64,000 bases of DNA from Chalciporus piperatus (GCA_038093975.1 JBBPTG010000003.1:186001-250000); one strand, 5' to 3'. Numbered from the stretch's first letter, positions 1 through 12,832 are shown. Program-made: numbers and translations. Notes: generated by a model from the letters alone, not told the origin.

Positions 1-693
1 TCTACCCGGCAAACTACGCGCGTTGAAGATGTGGCATATTCACTCATCGGAATCTTCGATATCAGTATGCCCATTTCTTACGGGGAAGGAAAGCGGGCTT
101 TCCGTCGTCTCATGGAAGTCATCGTTCACGATTGCCGTGAATGGCAGATCTTCGCATGGGCAGGACCCCATTCCCCATACGCTACTTCATTCCCTGAAGC
201 ACCATCGGGTTATCGAGCACTGACTGAGGTCACTGCATTGCTGTTTCGTCCAACACGCCCCAGCCATCGACCTTGGGACCTCGGTTACCCCTTCTACGCA
301 ATGACGAAAAAAGGACTAGAGATGGAGATTCTCTTAGTAGAAATGATGCTACATATCCAGCGAGAACCGATCGTCGGAACTACCTACGAGCGCCTCACAC
401 TCAGCCCTGGCTCAGAGAACAAAAGATACTTTGAGAACATTCAAGTCATTTGCGACACCAGATTTTTGCTATATTCTCAATGGGCAGTTGGCATCATCAA
501 TTACCAGACCGACGGCACCGGTGATCGAGACGGCATGGCGGAATTAGAGGCAAACACCAGCTACGTATGTTTCTTTCTTGGAACTGGCATCTACAGTCCA
601 TATGGAAAATGGGAGAAAGTTGATACCAAAGAAATAGTTACAATACGCACAAAAGAGGTTACAAGAAGAAGTGTCGCGACTGTATGGTTGTAA
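1..693 (+). CDS. HET-domain protein, 3' part only (5' end outside window)
   Basis: The frame is open from the first base and ends at 693. It begins with the segment STRQTTRVEDVAYSLIGIFD followed by SYGEGKRAF, which is the C-terminal signature of the fungal HET domain (HET-E/heterokaryon-incompatibility type). HET proteins trigger programmed cell death or signalling after non-self recognition; agaricomycetes carry many. About 190 residues after the domain have no recognised motif. The remainder of the HET domain and the true start lie left of the window. Small open frames at 718-1021 might be a further exon, but I see no splice sites that join them convincingly. Family call is from recognised motifs only. 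Confidence 0.75.
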   Translation, partial: STRQTTRVEDVAYSLIGIFDISMPISYGEGKRAFRRLMEVIVHDCREWQIFAWAGPHSPYATSFPEAPSGYRALTEVTALLFRPTRPSHRPWDLGYPFYAMTKKGLEMEILLVEMMLHIQREPIVGTTYERLTLSPGSENKRYFENIQVICDTRFLLYSQWAVGIINYQTDGTGDRDGMAELEANTSYVCFFLGTGIYSPYGKWEKVDTKEIVTIRTKEVTRRSVATVWL

Positions 694-1425
694 TAATAGA
701 TCACGTTTCGTCCTTGAATGACATTAGCGCAATTCCTCCAGATCACGGTGAACGAAATTCGACTCGTAGACATCAGCAATAGTGGAACAAATGTATCTCC
801 CCATTGGCATCGAGTCAATCGCCGAAGCAGACATACAACGTCATACCTCGTATGCGAACCAGCGGAGGGAAGATGTTATCACGACCATCGTGAAAGGGAT
901 CATGAAGTATGCCATCTATCGCATACTTGGTCTCGGGCCAATTGGAGTTTCTGTACCATTCGGAGATGGTGTCGGACTCGGGTTGCAAGGAACAGTTAGC
1001 ATGACCATGACTTTCACATAGCTATCCTTTGACGGTATCTATCACATGGGAGACCTAAATCGTCCGAACCGACCTAAAGCTAATCCAACTTGAACGCTGC
1101 TTCCTCGAACCATACTGATACTGCACATCCTGATGGCGCGAAGTAGAAGCGCATCGCATATCATACGCGACGCGAAAGCACGAGTCCTCCGCATGACCAT
1201 AGGTTATGGAGAAATTTTCATTGATTCGAATGGTCTGATGGATCGGGAAGTGTGGGAGTGGGCAAATCGATGGGATGGACCCGGTGAATACAAAGGGCTC
1301 TGCGGACCCCAAGCAAGACACGAAAAGGAGGTGACCCGGGCGTAGCGTTGGGAAGGTAATCCCAATATCTGGTACAGACAACGGTCTGTGGGGTGCTCGA
1401 ATCACAATTGGCATGGGATCCAAAC
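694..1425. other. Intergenic, no supported gene
   Basis: Short open frames on both strands (for example 782-1021 on + and 1055-1423 on -) show no recognised domain. The minus-strand frame continues past the stop of the neighbouring F-box gene in another frame, so an uncalled 3' exon of that gene cannot be excluded. Confidence 0.5.
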
Positions 1426-2433
1426 TCAGGCCGGTTCGATGCCATGCGTGAGTGAAGGGAAGAGATGAGACAGAATGTCCAAGGAAGATCGGGAATTAAT
1501 CTTGTCGGTGATGCGAATCGAGGTGACGTTGTTGAATGTGATAGAACCTGTGCGCGAAACAGCAGATGTAGGCGCGCTGTACTTTGACTCGAATTGCAAA
1601 GGTCCCTCGAAGTCGACGACCGGTCCTTGAAGCTCAATAGATTTGATGCTTGGAAACGCAGAAACGAATTGGGAAAACTCCAATATGGATACCATACCGA
1701 AGTCTGGAGAATGTTTCCAGACCAGCGTGGTGAGATTCGGTGGGGACATGCGCAACGCCCTACGCTCAGATGGTGCCTGAAACCAGGTGAGCGGCATGTC
1801 CTCAATAGCGAGAGTGCGGAGGGCAGGGGCGACGTCTCTGTCAAAGAATTGGGATCCCGTCCACGCTACATGGCTTGCACCCTTCAAATACACGCTCTTG
1901 AGCGCGGGTAGGCACTGGCCGCGGCATAGGTCGAGCCAGGTCCGGACGACGCGGTCCACTTGGTCATCTAGTCCGGTGGACTCAATCATCAAAGACGCGA
2001 TTCGTTCACGATCGGATTGTGATTTCAGAAGCGTGTGAAGCTGCATGTCTAATGATGCGACTGAGATGGAACCACAGGCGACGGGCCACGGGTACACCGT
2101 CACTTGAATTGGGAGAGGGGCAGAGTTCAGGAGGAATGATTGGAGCATGTGGTTCGATTGAGATGGAGTGATCGAAACATGTGTCCAGAACGAAGGTGAG
2201 GATATGGCAAGTGTTCGCCAATGTCTTGAAACATGGGATATGAGTATTGGGGTTGACAGCGAGGGAGGGACGTGCTCATGAAGCACACTTAAGACACAGT
2301 AATCAAATATAGTGAGGAGTATCTCGTTAGGGATGGTCGTGATGGGGCTGCGGGATTGATTGGATGGTGAGTCAGAGAATACCCTTGAGAGACAGGCCCT
2401 TTGGAAGAAGTCGATGAACTTGAACCAGGCCAT
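1426..2433 (-). CDS. F-box protein
   Basis: A single open exon. Residues from about 30 carry an F-box: TTIPNEILLTIFDYCVL, then ISHVSRHWRTLAISSPSFWT. This is the typical agaricomycete F-box, in which the IP.EIL..IF and C..WR..A..SP.LW blocks bind Skp1 in SCF ubiquitin ligases. The rest has leucine-rich-repeat-like spacing (ALRTLAIEDM, NLTTLVWK, SIKSIELQG), probably the substrate-recognition part. I chose the ATG at 2433; an in-frame ATG at 2469 lies just upstream, but CTGCAG directly before 2433 could be a splice acceptor. At about 335 residues it is short for this family (often 400-550), so the C-terminus may be truncated or continued in an exon I could not place. Confidence 0.75.
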   Translation of the reverse strand: MAWFKFIDFFQRACLSRVFSDSPSNQSRSPITTIPNEILLTIFDYCVLSVLHEHVPPSLSTPILISHVSRHWRTLAISSPSFWTHVSITPSQSNHMLQSFLLNSAPLPIQVTVYPWPVACGSISVASLDMQLHTLLKSQSDRERIASLMIESTGLDDQVDRVVRTWLDLCRGQCLPALKSVYLKGASHVAWTGSQFFDRDVAPALRTLAIEDMPLTWFQAPSERRALRMSPPNLTTLVWKHSPDFGMVSILEFSQFVSAFPSIKSIELQGPVVDFEGPLQFESKYSAPTSAVSRTGSITFNNVTSIRITDKINSRSSLDILSHLFPSLTHGIEPA

Positions 2434-3292
2434 CTGCAGCGAAAAAACACTTGAAACTTGAAGAGGCAACCCAAAAGTTTGGAATGACTGTTATAAGTCA
2501 GTGAGGCGAACCTAATATACATTAGCACGGCAGGGGTTATGGATGCAAAACCCCTGCAAACCAACTCGGGAAATGGAAGGATGTATGGCAGGCGTGCGAT
2601 CAGCCGGAATAATTAAAACCCTCACCTTGAAACAGTGCCTAACAGTGCCCACAGTCACTCGGCAATATGACAGAATTACACCTTGGCAAGGTACAAACGC
2701 TACTTACAAGTGATCAATCGATCTTACAGTGGCACAGCAGTATAGTCGATTACAGCCTTGTCATAAATCCGTGATAAGTAGTTACCTGTATTTTTCGACT
2801 GAAACACGGGGGTTTCCCGATCATCACGGCGGGAATACCGCAGATATTCAGAACGGTATGACAGATTATACAACCCTCCCGTGGGCTGTCCGAACATGCT
2901 TCGCCAGTCGGTTCCCATTTTGTTTCAATTGTTCCCATTAATGCACGCTTCTCTGCGTTGGTTCTGTGGGCAGTTCTGTGCGGTCAATAATCATAGAAAT
3001 GGGTTTGAGAGGAATACCGAATAGAAGGCCTCGCCGGATAGTGCCAGCTCAGATAAACTAAAACCCATCCAACGCAGCGGAAGCGGCCGGAGCCTCTACA
3101 GGTCCTTGGTCCATCGCACGTACCAGTAACCCGGTAGTGTATCCAGGAAATGTATCCACGGCATTGAATACAGTAATCTTCTTCGATACCTATCAGAGCA
3201 ATGCTCTTGCGATGTCACCTAGATAGCGAATAAAGGAGCGATGGACCGAACCTGCTCGCCGGGTATGTCCATAGCAAACCTCGTTCGGCTCG
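2434..3292. other. Intergenic, nothing recognised
   Basis: Promoter side of the F-box gene and 3' side of the J-domain gene. Only short overlapping frames without motifs are seen. Confidence 0.5.
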
Positions 3293-4175
3293 TCATCTTT
3301 CTACAGTTCCAGTCCCCGTGTTCGAGGGTTCGCGAGGTGCTTTGCCCATTGCCTGACCCCCTTCGGAGGCCTCGACATCTCTTTCCTGTCGCATCTTCCT
3401 GACTTGCTCTCTGATCACTCTTCGTCGCTCCATGCCATATTCCTCCGCTCCAGCGCGTGCCTCAGCAAGGTTAGCGGCGGCAGATTTAGTTCGCCGTTCG
3501 ACCATTTCCATATACGAGCTGCTAAGAGTCATTGCTGATACCACCTACGAAGGTGGTTCAGTCGAGACTTATCAGCGGAATATGATATGGACAAAGCAAC
3601 TCACCCCGACCAGGACAATCGCAAAGGGTATATATGTGAGCTGTGCATCGTTATGGTGATGACTCGGTGCACTATTCTCAGTGGGATATCTGCGCCGACG
3701 TCGCCGGAGCTCCGCGCGTATGACGTCGTCGGGTGTGTGCAAATCGGAAGCTACACAAACACCTGAACCGTTCCGGCCACGAAGGACTGCGTACGCATGC
3801 GTAATTGCGCGAAATCGTGAGTTACGCACTGCCGGAGAGGCACGCTTGGCGAAATGGGTGTCGGGGTGGTAGAACTTGACGAGGTCAATATCTTACGGCG
3901 TGTGACAGAATGAGAGGAATTGGAGCGAGATATACACGCAAGGTGCATGAAAAGAACTCACAACGTGCTTTGATATCTTCTTGCGATGCATTGGGTGGAA
4001 GGTGAAAGATCTCGTGTGGGGTCGGGCTCGCACTAGAGGGAAACGGAAACGGGTATGGATGACGTGCAGATGAGCTAGCCTGGCGTGCGGAGTGGACACA
4101 AGGGCCACAGAATGAGTGTCCGAGACCAAACCATAGCTGGCGTTGTATACTAGGTCCGACGATGGGGATCTGCAT
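3293..4175 (-). CDS. J-domain (DnaJ-like) membrane-anchored co-chaperone
   Basis: Three exons: 4175-3962, 3891-3605 and 3544-3293; the frame closes to 250 residues. Splicing across the first intron restores a J-domain: PTPHEIFHLPPNASQEDIKA then RYIDLVKFYHPDTHFAK, with the essential HPD motif, and further on FRAITHAYAVL. J-domains stimulate Hsp70 ATPase. The second splice creates one hydrophobic segment, LTYIPFAIVLVGVVSAMTL, followed by a charged coiled-coil-like tail (ERRRVIREQVRKMRQERD). The N-terminus is basic and could be a mitochondrial presequence, so an inner-membrane or ER-facing co-chaperone is plausible but not proven. The ATG at 4175 is used; one at 4235 is in frame. A GTCACGTG E-box lies 36 bp upstream of 4175. 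Confidence 0.85.
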
Positions 4176-4210
4176 CACTGCGTCGGTCAAGACCCGTGTA
4201 TCCCAAGTAC

Positions 4211-4218
4211 CACGTGAC
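4211..4218 (-). promoter_or_regulatory. GTCACGTG E-box upstream of J-domain gene
   Basis: CACGTGAC on +, read GTCACGTG on -, about 36 bp before the chosen ATG. It is the extended site bound by Cbf1-type bHLH factors in fungi. If translation starts at 4235 the site would be inside the coding region. Confidence 0.4.
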
Positions 4219-4855
4219 TCACGACTAACCCCCATGGAGGATCCTGTCTGTCTATACTAGGGGCCCGGTACTGTGATAAGCACATTCAAGAGCAGTTGAT
4301 CGAACGTTGATCAGGAAATGTCTGTCTGTGTTAAATGAGTGACCTTCAAGAGCTTGAGATGTCTACTCTGAGCTCGCTACTAGCTCTTCCGGATTACCTC
4401 TCACGAGCGTGATAAATATACAAGATACGACCTGTAGATTACTACGAGATTCGATAGGAAAAGACATGAATGTGACCAAAATCTGACCGCAATCTCCTGT
4501 GAAAAACATCAGTGTGGCATCAATAGGAGATACGATGGCGCAAACGCATTTCAGAATCCATCCAGAGACAGCAATCATTAATCATTGTGGATGACTCTGA
4601 GAGATTCCTGTATAACCCCATGTAGAGAATCACACATGACCGCCTACCTACTTTCAGAGCATTTTCCGCGATGATTTATCATGAAATCAGCGAACGATCT
4701 AGTAAATCACCCGTCGCAGCAGAAAGCCCGATCTACATCACAAGCTGATGGTATGTGTGAGGTATCCCAGGTAGACGGTATAAGTGTTGTTTCTGTGAAA
4801 CGATCAAATCAGATACTTTTGAAAAACAGATCCGAGGTGAGATATGACTTCTGAC
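4219..4855. other. Intergenic, nothing recognised
   Basis: Spacer between the promoter of the J-domain gene and the 3' end of the protease gene. No motif-bearing frame was found. Confidence 0.5.
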
Positions 4856-6373
4856 TTACGTCTGTGCAAATCCAACGCGATTGTTGTCCGTATCAAACAC
4901 CTGACAATAAAGCGACATGAGCGACCATGAAACCATCTGCGCAGGACCTCCACCCACAGAATAGTATCTCTCCATAAACTTCTGTCCAAGGATGAAGTCC
5001 AAACCCTCCCCGCTGTTGGTGCCCAGGTTCGCAACGACACCATACTGTTTCGAAGGAACACCACCCCACGCGGTGTTCTGGTTCATGGGGATGAGCTGGG
5101 CGGCGACATCCATGGCGAAGACCCGGCCACCGATCTCGAAATTAAGAGGCTGCATCAAGGGGACTGAGGACCAAGGAATCTCGATAAGACCTGTGTTGTT
5201 ATCCAAGAAAGCTCCAGGAATGGCATTCATGTACACCGCAAAGAAGTCGTCCGCGAGGAGCACCTCTGATAGTTGTAGAAGTCGTATCCAATCAGCGATC
5301 AGTTAAAGATAAGGGTAAAAGCCCGAAAGATATACTTACGTGTGGTGCCAGTGTCGACAATTCCGGTTGCAGAGGATGGAATGACAACGTTCTTGCCGTA
5401 TGTCGAGGAGGTCACGTTGATACCCCAGTAATAAGCAGCAGGGTACGTCTGCGTCACTGGGGTATACGTCAACTCGCCCTTGTACTATGAGGGCTATAAG
5501 AACCAGGTCGATAAATGAAGATATTTCGATCTTACAAGCAATTGGTCGACGCCTCCATAGGTAAGTGCACCATCTATCTCGTGGTCAGTTTGATTTGCAG
5601 TACAGAGATCATGAAGTCTCACTCGTGTCACTGTAGTTCGTTGCAGGCGCGAAGTAAACGCCAAGGACATGGTTCTTGATAAGTCCTTCTGAGACAAGGT
5701 TGTTCATGACGGTCGGGATCGTTGCATTCGTGTCAGGAAATAGCGTGCCCAGTGTGAGATCAATAGGTCCGACACCGACGATACCATCGACACCTGGGAA
5801 GTCGGCGTAGGAAAGTGCATCGCCGATCGACTGGTTGGTAATGACAAGGTTGGGAGCAAGAGCCACCTGGTCGAGGTCTGGGTGGTCTTAGCGGGACTGC
5901 GTGAATGTTAGAGCTCAAAATCTTACACTCTATCCCAGAGAAGTAACCAGCCCCGTAAGTCACGTTCACGTATTCTCCAGTGGGGATACTCGTGGATGTT
6001 CGAGCATATGGAGTGCCGGTGCTGAAACCAAAGGGAGGTACAGCGTGATGTCATCAAACAAAAGATTTTTCACTTACCCACAGAAGGTATTTGATGAGCC
6101 GGTATCCACAACAAGGTTGTAGTAGGTTGGGGGGTTGCCAATGCCAACACTGGTCGTATACTGGACATATGCCAGATTGGTTGCAGGAACGGAGGTTGGT
6201 CCACTAGCGGCACGGCTCTTGAGGAAGGCTGCACGAGCACGATCTGCGTCGGGAGATCCCTTGAGATAAGATCCAGTGCGTTCAAGTTTCGTCAACGGAA
6301 TGCTGAACACTGAAGAAGCCGACGCAGACGTCGCAAGGAGCACGACAGAGAGGAGAGCAGCAAACGACGACAT
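4856..6373 (-). CDS. Secreted aspartic protease (polyporopepsin-like, family A1)
   Basis: Seven exons: 6373-6078, 6021-5927, 5877-5623, 5573-5536, 5484-5340, 5265-4958, 4900-4856; total 393 residues. The N-terminal signal peptide (MSSFAALLSVVLLATSASAS) precedes a propeptide of about 60 residues. Both catalytic aspartates are present: VVDTGSSNT (D90) and GIVDTGTT (D272). The flap-region block NVTYGAGYFSG and the A1 motif DGIVGVGP also match. It is a pepsin-fold endopeptidase expected to be secreted or vacuolar. The length fits polyporopepsins. The last intron (4957-4901, 57 nt) is in frame and stop-free, so unspliced mRNA would encode 19 extra residues; removing it joins MERYYS to VFDTDNNRVGFAQT, the usual family C-terminus. 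The neighbouring Vps10 gene is divergent, 1.06 kb away. Confidence 0.92.
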
Positions 6374-7432
6374 GCTGAGGGGAGGCGGATGAAGGCCTTG
6401 AGGGAGAGCTATCGTTAAACAACATTTATAATGTGGGGATTCCTTACTGTGGGAGGTGAGAATCTCTAGGCTGGAGGAAAACAGTATACCAAAAGTGACG
6501 GACGACCATAGAACGGCCGAGCAACACGCGACACTCCCAGAATAAGTCAGCCTCACTGGCAAAGAATGTCGGCATCTTGTGCGAGCTTGGACCGAGTAAC
6601 CTCGGGCTTAGTAACCTTGGTTGGCACCGTTGCCTCATGGACTCCCAATCCTCTAGAATAAAGCGTCGTTTCCGACCTGTATCACAAGGTTTGTCTCCCG
6701 TCCGAGGGTAGTCTGTTCGGAGATCCCAAAATCCCTGACGAGACGAATCGAGCTACAACTTGAAGTGTTGTCAGCTACCTTCAAGTTGAATACTGTTCGG
6801 TGCAAGCCATTACCCTGATCGCAAATCAAAGATCAAATCTTACTTGTATGGTCTGCTTCGGGAACCATGAGTGCATCGAAACTTTTCACAAGATGATGGG
6901 GTCAACAGTCAAAATGTGACAGGGAGGGTGCCACTCCCTGCCCTCCTTCGGTAACAACCGCGCTCTTTAAACTCTGCATGATGGAGGTGACGTTCCGAGA
7001 ACACTAAGTTTTTAAGAAACCAAGTCCTTCGAGGAGTGTGTGTCTTTTAAGGGAGTACTTGAGTGTATCGCGTCGAAGAGCCTGACTCGGATTCCGAGTC
7101 TCTTCTAAAGTGCACTACGAGTACTATCAATTTAAATTGTACCAACATGAAATCCCGATAAACGCTAAACAGACCCATGAAACAGAGGTATTATTGTCTT
7201 GATACTTAGTTGTAATGGTCCCCGCCGCCGGTTTCAAGTCTGAGGATTTGTGCTAGAGCGGCGTTGGCTGTGTTGGTCGGGTCGTGGCAAAGCTTGGGCC
7301 TCTGTCTCCTTCAACCCGTTTAGTGACCATTTTGGACGTCAAACGCCCAACTCATTGCATAACCACCCATAACCCCCTTGCTGCGGACACGCAATCACCA
7401 CTGTCCAGTCTCGTCCAGGCTACTCGTCCACA
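6374..7432. other. Divergent promoter region of protease and VPS10
   Basis: About 1.06 kb between two divergently transcribed starts. CT-rich tracts lie near 7300-7430 just before the VPS10 ATG. No further gene is supported. Confidence 0.5.
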
Positions 7433-10400
7433 ATGGCATCCTGCCACAGGACAGCTGCCTTGCTGTGGGCAGCTCTCGCGTTTCTGGTCTACATTGGATT
7501 CGCCAAGGCCCAGGACCCAGAACTCCAAGTAACCTACTTCGACAACTTGCCGGGCAGATTGTTCTTCTTTGAGGACACGATAGTGCGTTCAAGCTCATTA
7601 ATACCAGGCTATATCGATAACATGATCATCTCAGAGCGTTGTCTACCACGACGTAATCGATGGAGATGTCTACGTGTCCCAGGATGAAGGCAAGTCTTGG
7701 AATAGGGCAACAGACATACCCGCGGGCGCAGTATCCATGGTCATACCACACCCCTTCGATAACCGGTTTGTGAGTAACATTCCAGCTTATCATGAAGCCC
7801 TACCCACATAACATCATGCAGGCGTTCGCGTTGACAGACGGCCAAACTCACTACCGCACGGACGATCGTGGCAAGACTTGGCGCTCTTTTGACGTACCTG
7901 CACCTCCCAGCTACACTCCAAAACCGCTTTCCTTCCACTCGGATAAGTGGGAAAACATACTCTACCAGGGAACCATCTGCGAGAGATGGGGTTGGAACAC
8001 CATCTGCAGTGATGTGGTGTGTGTCGGCGCTTATTCATCTGTTTAGCTCTTGTTCACTCCTCTCCAGACATACTACACTACTGATGGGTTCTCTTCGGAA
8101 CCTACATTACTACTCAAGGAGACTACCAGTTGTCAATTCGCGCACAGTTCCAGGGATTTCAAGCATAGCGCCTCCGAAAATCTCATCTATTGTGTCGCTT
8201 ACGATTCATCCAGCAGCAGCGACTCTCACTCCCTGTCATCCTCCCGGCTCTTCTCCTCTTCGGACTTTTTCCAAACTGTCGATGTCGAGGATCTCGGCAT
8301 AGGCAGCAGAAAGGCCAGGGGAGTGGTAGCATTTGCGATCGTGTCCAAGTTCGCTGTAGTTGCAATGAAGGATCTATCTGCCAACGATGGCGAAATGCAG
8401 CTGTACGTCACGGTTGACACCAAAGAGTGGGCCAGGGCACAATTCCCACATGCATCCCAAGCACGTCTGCGTCAGAATGCGTACACGATCGTCGAGTCCA
8501 CTATACACTCCTTGGCTGTAGACGTGATGCTCCAGGACCAAAGTACGATCGGAACGTTGTTCGTGAGCAACTCGAACGGAACTTTCTTCGTCGAGAGTTT
8601 GACGGACACGAATCGCAACGCGGGTGGATACGTGGACTACGAGAACATTCATGGAGTCGAAGGTGTTGGCATAGCCAACATAGTCTCAAATGCTCAGGAT
8701 GTAGAGAGGAAAAATGCCCCGAAGAAGCTGAGGTCGATGATCACCTTCGATGATGGTATGTCTCATCGTTTTTCTTAGGAACTTCATCTCCCGCTGACAG
8801 CCCAAAAGGGAGCAGCTGGTCACGTATCCCTGCACCTTCTACTGATAGCGACGGCAAGAAGATCTCGTGCGACCCTCGCAGTCTGGAAGACTGTTCCTTG
8901 CACCTCCACTCTGTCACCGACCCACACAATTTTGGACCTATCTTCTCTTCCGCCGCTCCGGGCCTTGTTATGGCTGTCGGCTCCGTCGGAAAATCCCTTG
9001 CACCTTACGAGGAGTGTGATACTTTCCTTAGCACGGATGCTGGGCTAACCTGGCGTATGGCCCGGAAGGAGGCACATATGTATGAGTTTGGAGATGCAGG
9101 AAGCGTTATCTTGGCCGTTAACGACGAGAAGATGATAGACTCGGTCAGCTATTCTACCGACTTTGGGCGGACCTGGTACGATGGTGCATCCCATCCATCT
9201 TCTCTGACTGACCTCTGATCCTCACCAGGAAAACGTTCAAGCTCGGTCTCAGCGTGCGCGCGAAGGCGCTTACCACTGTCTCAGACTCTACATCTCAGAA
9301 GTTTATTCTGCTTGCTCAGATCTCACGAGAAGACCAGAGAGAAGGCCAGGGTCGATATGCTGTGCTCTACCTCGATTTCGCGCCTACGCGATCTCGCCAA
9401 TGCACGGAGAGTGACTATGAGAAATGGTATGCACGTGCGAAGGCTGACAAGGAATGTTTGATGGGCATCAAGGTGAGCTTCCAGCTGCACCGTACGGCTT
9501 GCAGGGGTATTCAGTCGACGAAATGGCAGCTTTGGTACCAACGCCGCAAACCCGAGGCAGATTGTTACATTGGTAAAAAGTTCCAAGACCCTCCCGTCCA
9601 TGAAGATCGATGCCCATGCGAAGATCACGACTATGAGTGGTGCGTAGCTACGTCTTTATTCACCGGCGTTCTGCGTCGATCTCAACCATCAACCTTTCTG
9701 CTAGTGATTACAACTATGTCCGGAGTGGCGATCAATGTGTTCCGGCGGGCCTTGAACGCGTTCCAAGCACCATGTGTACATCAGGCAGACCTGAAGAGCA
9801 ATATCTGGGTTCGTCAGGATATAGATTAATAGCGGGCAACCAATGCAATCCGGGCAGCGGTAGAAAGAAAGATGATCCTGTAATGAAACCATGTTCGCAA
9901 GGTACGCGTTTGTGGTTGATAGATCGAACACACATAGTTAATACTCCAACGTGGCTAAATCTAGCTGAACCTCAAGAAGGCGACATTACCAGCCAGATTG
10001 TAGGTCTTCAAGTGATACCATTGTGACTCTATGCTGACCCGGACTTTTAGCACCAGTTCGATGCAAAGGTCGTTCAGTACCAGTTCTTCAAAGATTCGAA
10101 CGTAAGCGGACCACAATACTTCCTGTTTCGGCGAATACTGACGCATTGCCTGAAGACCATCCTCGTGTTGCTCCAGGACAATACCGTCTGGCAGTCGAGT
10201 AACGAGGGGTATACATGGGAACAAAGATTCCCTGACGCACGTTTCCTTTCCATCTACATGCACACCAACTCAAATGAACGAGCCTACCTCCTCACCGAAA
10301 CTTCTAAATTCTACTATACGACAGACGGTGGTCGTTATTGGCACCCACAAACTGCTCCCTCGCCTCCTAACACGCTCGGCATGCCCGTTTTGCGGTTCCA

Positions 10401-12832
10401 GGATCGCTCCGATTATCTGATTTGGGTCGGAAACGTCGGATGTGAGGGCAATGCTGAGAATTGTCGTGCGCAGGCTCAGTATACACGGGACAACGGACGG
10501 ACGTGGAAGTTCATCGAAGACTACGTCGCTAACTGTGACTGGGCTCGCGATAAGGAATTACTCGTCGACCAGTCCCAGATATTATGCGAGTCCTACCAGA
10601 ACAAGCAAGGTTCTCAGCGCACATTCGGAAAGGAGAATGCTCTCCAGTTGATTTCGGGCAGGGACTATTTCGAGAAGAAGACGAAACTTTTCGAGCATGT
10701 TGTTGGTTTCACGAAGTTTTCGGAGTACCTAATCGTCGCTGAGGTAAGTTGCCATGGCTTTCGAGGAATTGTTTATTTATACATGGACTGGTCTGTGGGT
10801 GATAGTACCTGCCTTCAAAGAATGCTCTGGAGCTTCAAGTTTCGCTGGATGGGTTGACGTTTGCAACGGGAAAGTTCCCTCCAGGCATGCATCCTGATAC
10901 ACACGTGTGTCTATCCGCGCTTCCCTCCCTAGTCCGACGCTAACCCCGTGGTCCATAGGCATACACAATCCTGGAATCGAGCACTGATTCCATCTTCCTG
11001 CACATGACGATGTCCGATTGGCCCAACCCCTACTGGGGCAACCTACTCAAATCGAACTCCAACGGAACTTACTTTGGGCTGTCTCTCGAGAACGTGAACC
11101 GAAACGAGTTCGGGTTTGCTGACTTTGAAAAGCTTGCTGGGTTGGATGGCATTGCGTTGGTCAATATCGTGGCGAACCCGGCTGAGGCGACGCTCACGGG
11201 AAGAAAGGTCTTCCAAACGAGGATCACTCACAACGATGGTGAGTATCGTTTGTGTGAATTTTTCTAGAAACGAGCGCTGAATAGATATCAAGGTGGCCGT
11301 TGGAAGTCCCTTCCACCCCCGGCTGTCGACTCCCAGGGGAAGCCATATCCTTGCACGACGACTGTGCGTATTCCTGTAAGATGTTTGAGATCTAGCCTTA
11401 TCTTTCGAATTCCAGAGCTGCGCCCTACATATCCACGGCTTTACAGAGCGCACTGATCCGCGTGCAACATATAGCAGCCCGAGCGTTGTTGGTCTCGTCA
11501 TGGCGGTCGGTAACATCGGCGAAGTACTCGCTCCCTACACAGAGAGCGACACCTTCCTATCTCGTGACGGCGGATTCACGTGGGAAGAAGTTCGCAAGAA
11601 TGCTCATCTCTGGCAATTTGGCGACTCTGGGGCAGTCATCGTGATTGTCAACGATGAGGAGCCGACCGACCACGTCTTGTTCACCACGGACGAGGGTATT
11701 TCTTGGCGAGAGTACAAGTTCAGCAATGATAAGTTGAGGGTTACTTCGATCGTATCTGTACCGGAGAATACGAGTCGGAAGTTTATGCTCATTGGGTATG
11801 CGCCTGGCTCGTCGACTGGATATTGGCCAGGGTCGCAGACGACGATCGTTCACCTCGACTTTACCTCACTGACTCATAAGCAATGTAGGTCTACATTCAT
11901 GAGAGGTATCCAGAGCACATTGACGAGGATCCTTGACAGGTATCTTGAGTGAAGACGATCCGGCCCACGATGACTTCGAGCTGTGGAGTCCGAGTGAGGA
12001 GAGGACAGAAGCCTGCCTTTTCGGTCGTCAGGTATATTCCGTTTCCCCTATATTTCAGCGATGGTGACTGAGAAGGTGTATTCCAGACGCTCTATCACCG
12101 CCGTAAGCGCGACGCGAACTGCGTCGTTGGCAAACAGACCCGGGAGCACAAGATCGTCAGCAACTGTGCCTGCGCAGCCGAAGACTTTGAGTGGTAAGTC
12201 CGATGACAAGCATGAGCTTCTCTACTTGACCATCCCCTGCAGTGAATTCAATTATGTCAAGGACTCGGAAGGGAAGTGTGTGGTGGTAGCTGGAACCTCG
12301 TCACTTCCTGACGATGACTCTTGCCTTGGCGACGATGAGTACTGGTGGGAACGCACCGCGTATCGCAAAGTTACCCACTCGAGCTGTGAGGGCGGTCAAC
12401 GTCTCGACCGTGGGACACAACATCTCTGCCCAGGCATCAGGGGCCACAGTGCTCTCTTCTGGATCATGGTGATACTGTTCCCCTTCGCAATCACAGCGGC
12501 TATCGCGTGGTGGTGGTACAAGAAGAGTGGGCTTGCGAGAGGGTATGTTTTTGTCCTCCTTTTTTGGTTTGTCGTACTGACGATGGTATGATTCGCCCAG
12601 CACGATTCGTCTTCCTGGTGGCAATTATTCGAGTTTATCAATGCAAGGGTCCAGCGCGTTTGATACATTGGCCTCCGTGCCATGGTTCCTTCTGGGACTC
12701 GCTGGAATCGGCTACGAGTACGTTGCCTCGCGGGTGGATTCGCTCTTTGTGGCATACCAACCACGTCGTGGATACCGAAACGTTCCCATCGATGAGGACG
12801 CACAGATACTGCGGTTCGAGGACGAGGAGTAA
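7433..12832 (+). CDS. VPS10: Vacuolar protein sorting receptor Vps10 (sortilin family)
   Basis: A multi-exon gene of roughly 1,400-1,500 codons. It opens with a signal peptide ([20 protein letters not shown]). Two Vps10 beta-propeller domains follow: the first runs from FFFEDTI through [13 protein letters not shown] repeats, ending in a cysteine-rich 10CC module ([18 protein letters not shown]); the second starts near 10080 with STDGGRYW-type blades and ends in a second Cys-rich module ([21 protein letters not shown]). A transmembrane helix ([20 protein letters not shown]) is followed by a cytosolic tail with a YSSL tyrosine motif and an acidic end (ILRFEDEE). In yeast Vps10 cycles between trans-Golgi and endosome carrying carboxypeptidase Y; a YSSL motif is one of its known retrieval signals. 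Splices such as AGAGG|GTATG to CCCAG|CACG were checked by frame at several points, not at every intron. Confidence 0.93.

Noticed and set aside
718..1021. Two short + strand frames after the HET gene
   Set aside because: No splice sites join them in frame to the HET exon and no motif is present.
1055..1844. Minus-strand frames overlapping the F-box gene 3' end
   Set aside because: Mostly shadows of the F-box frame; the part beyond 1426 lacks F-box or leucine-rich features.
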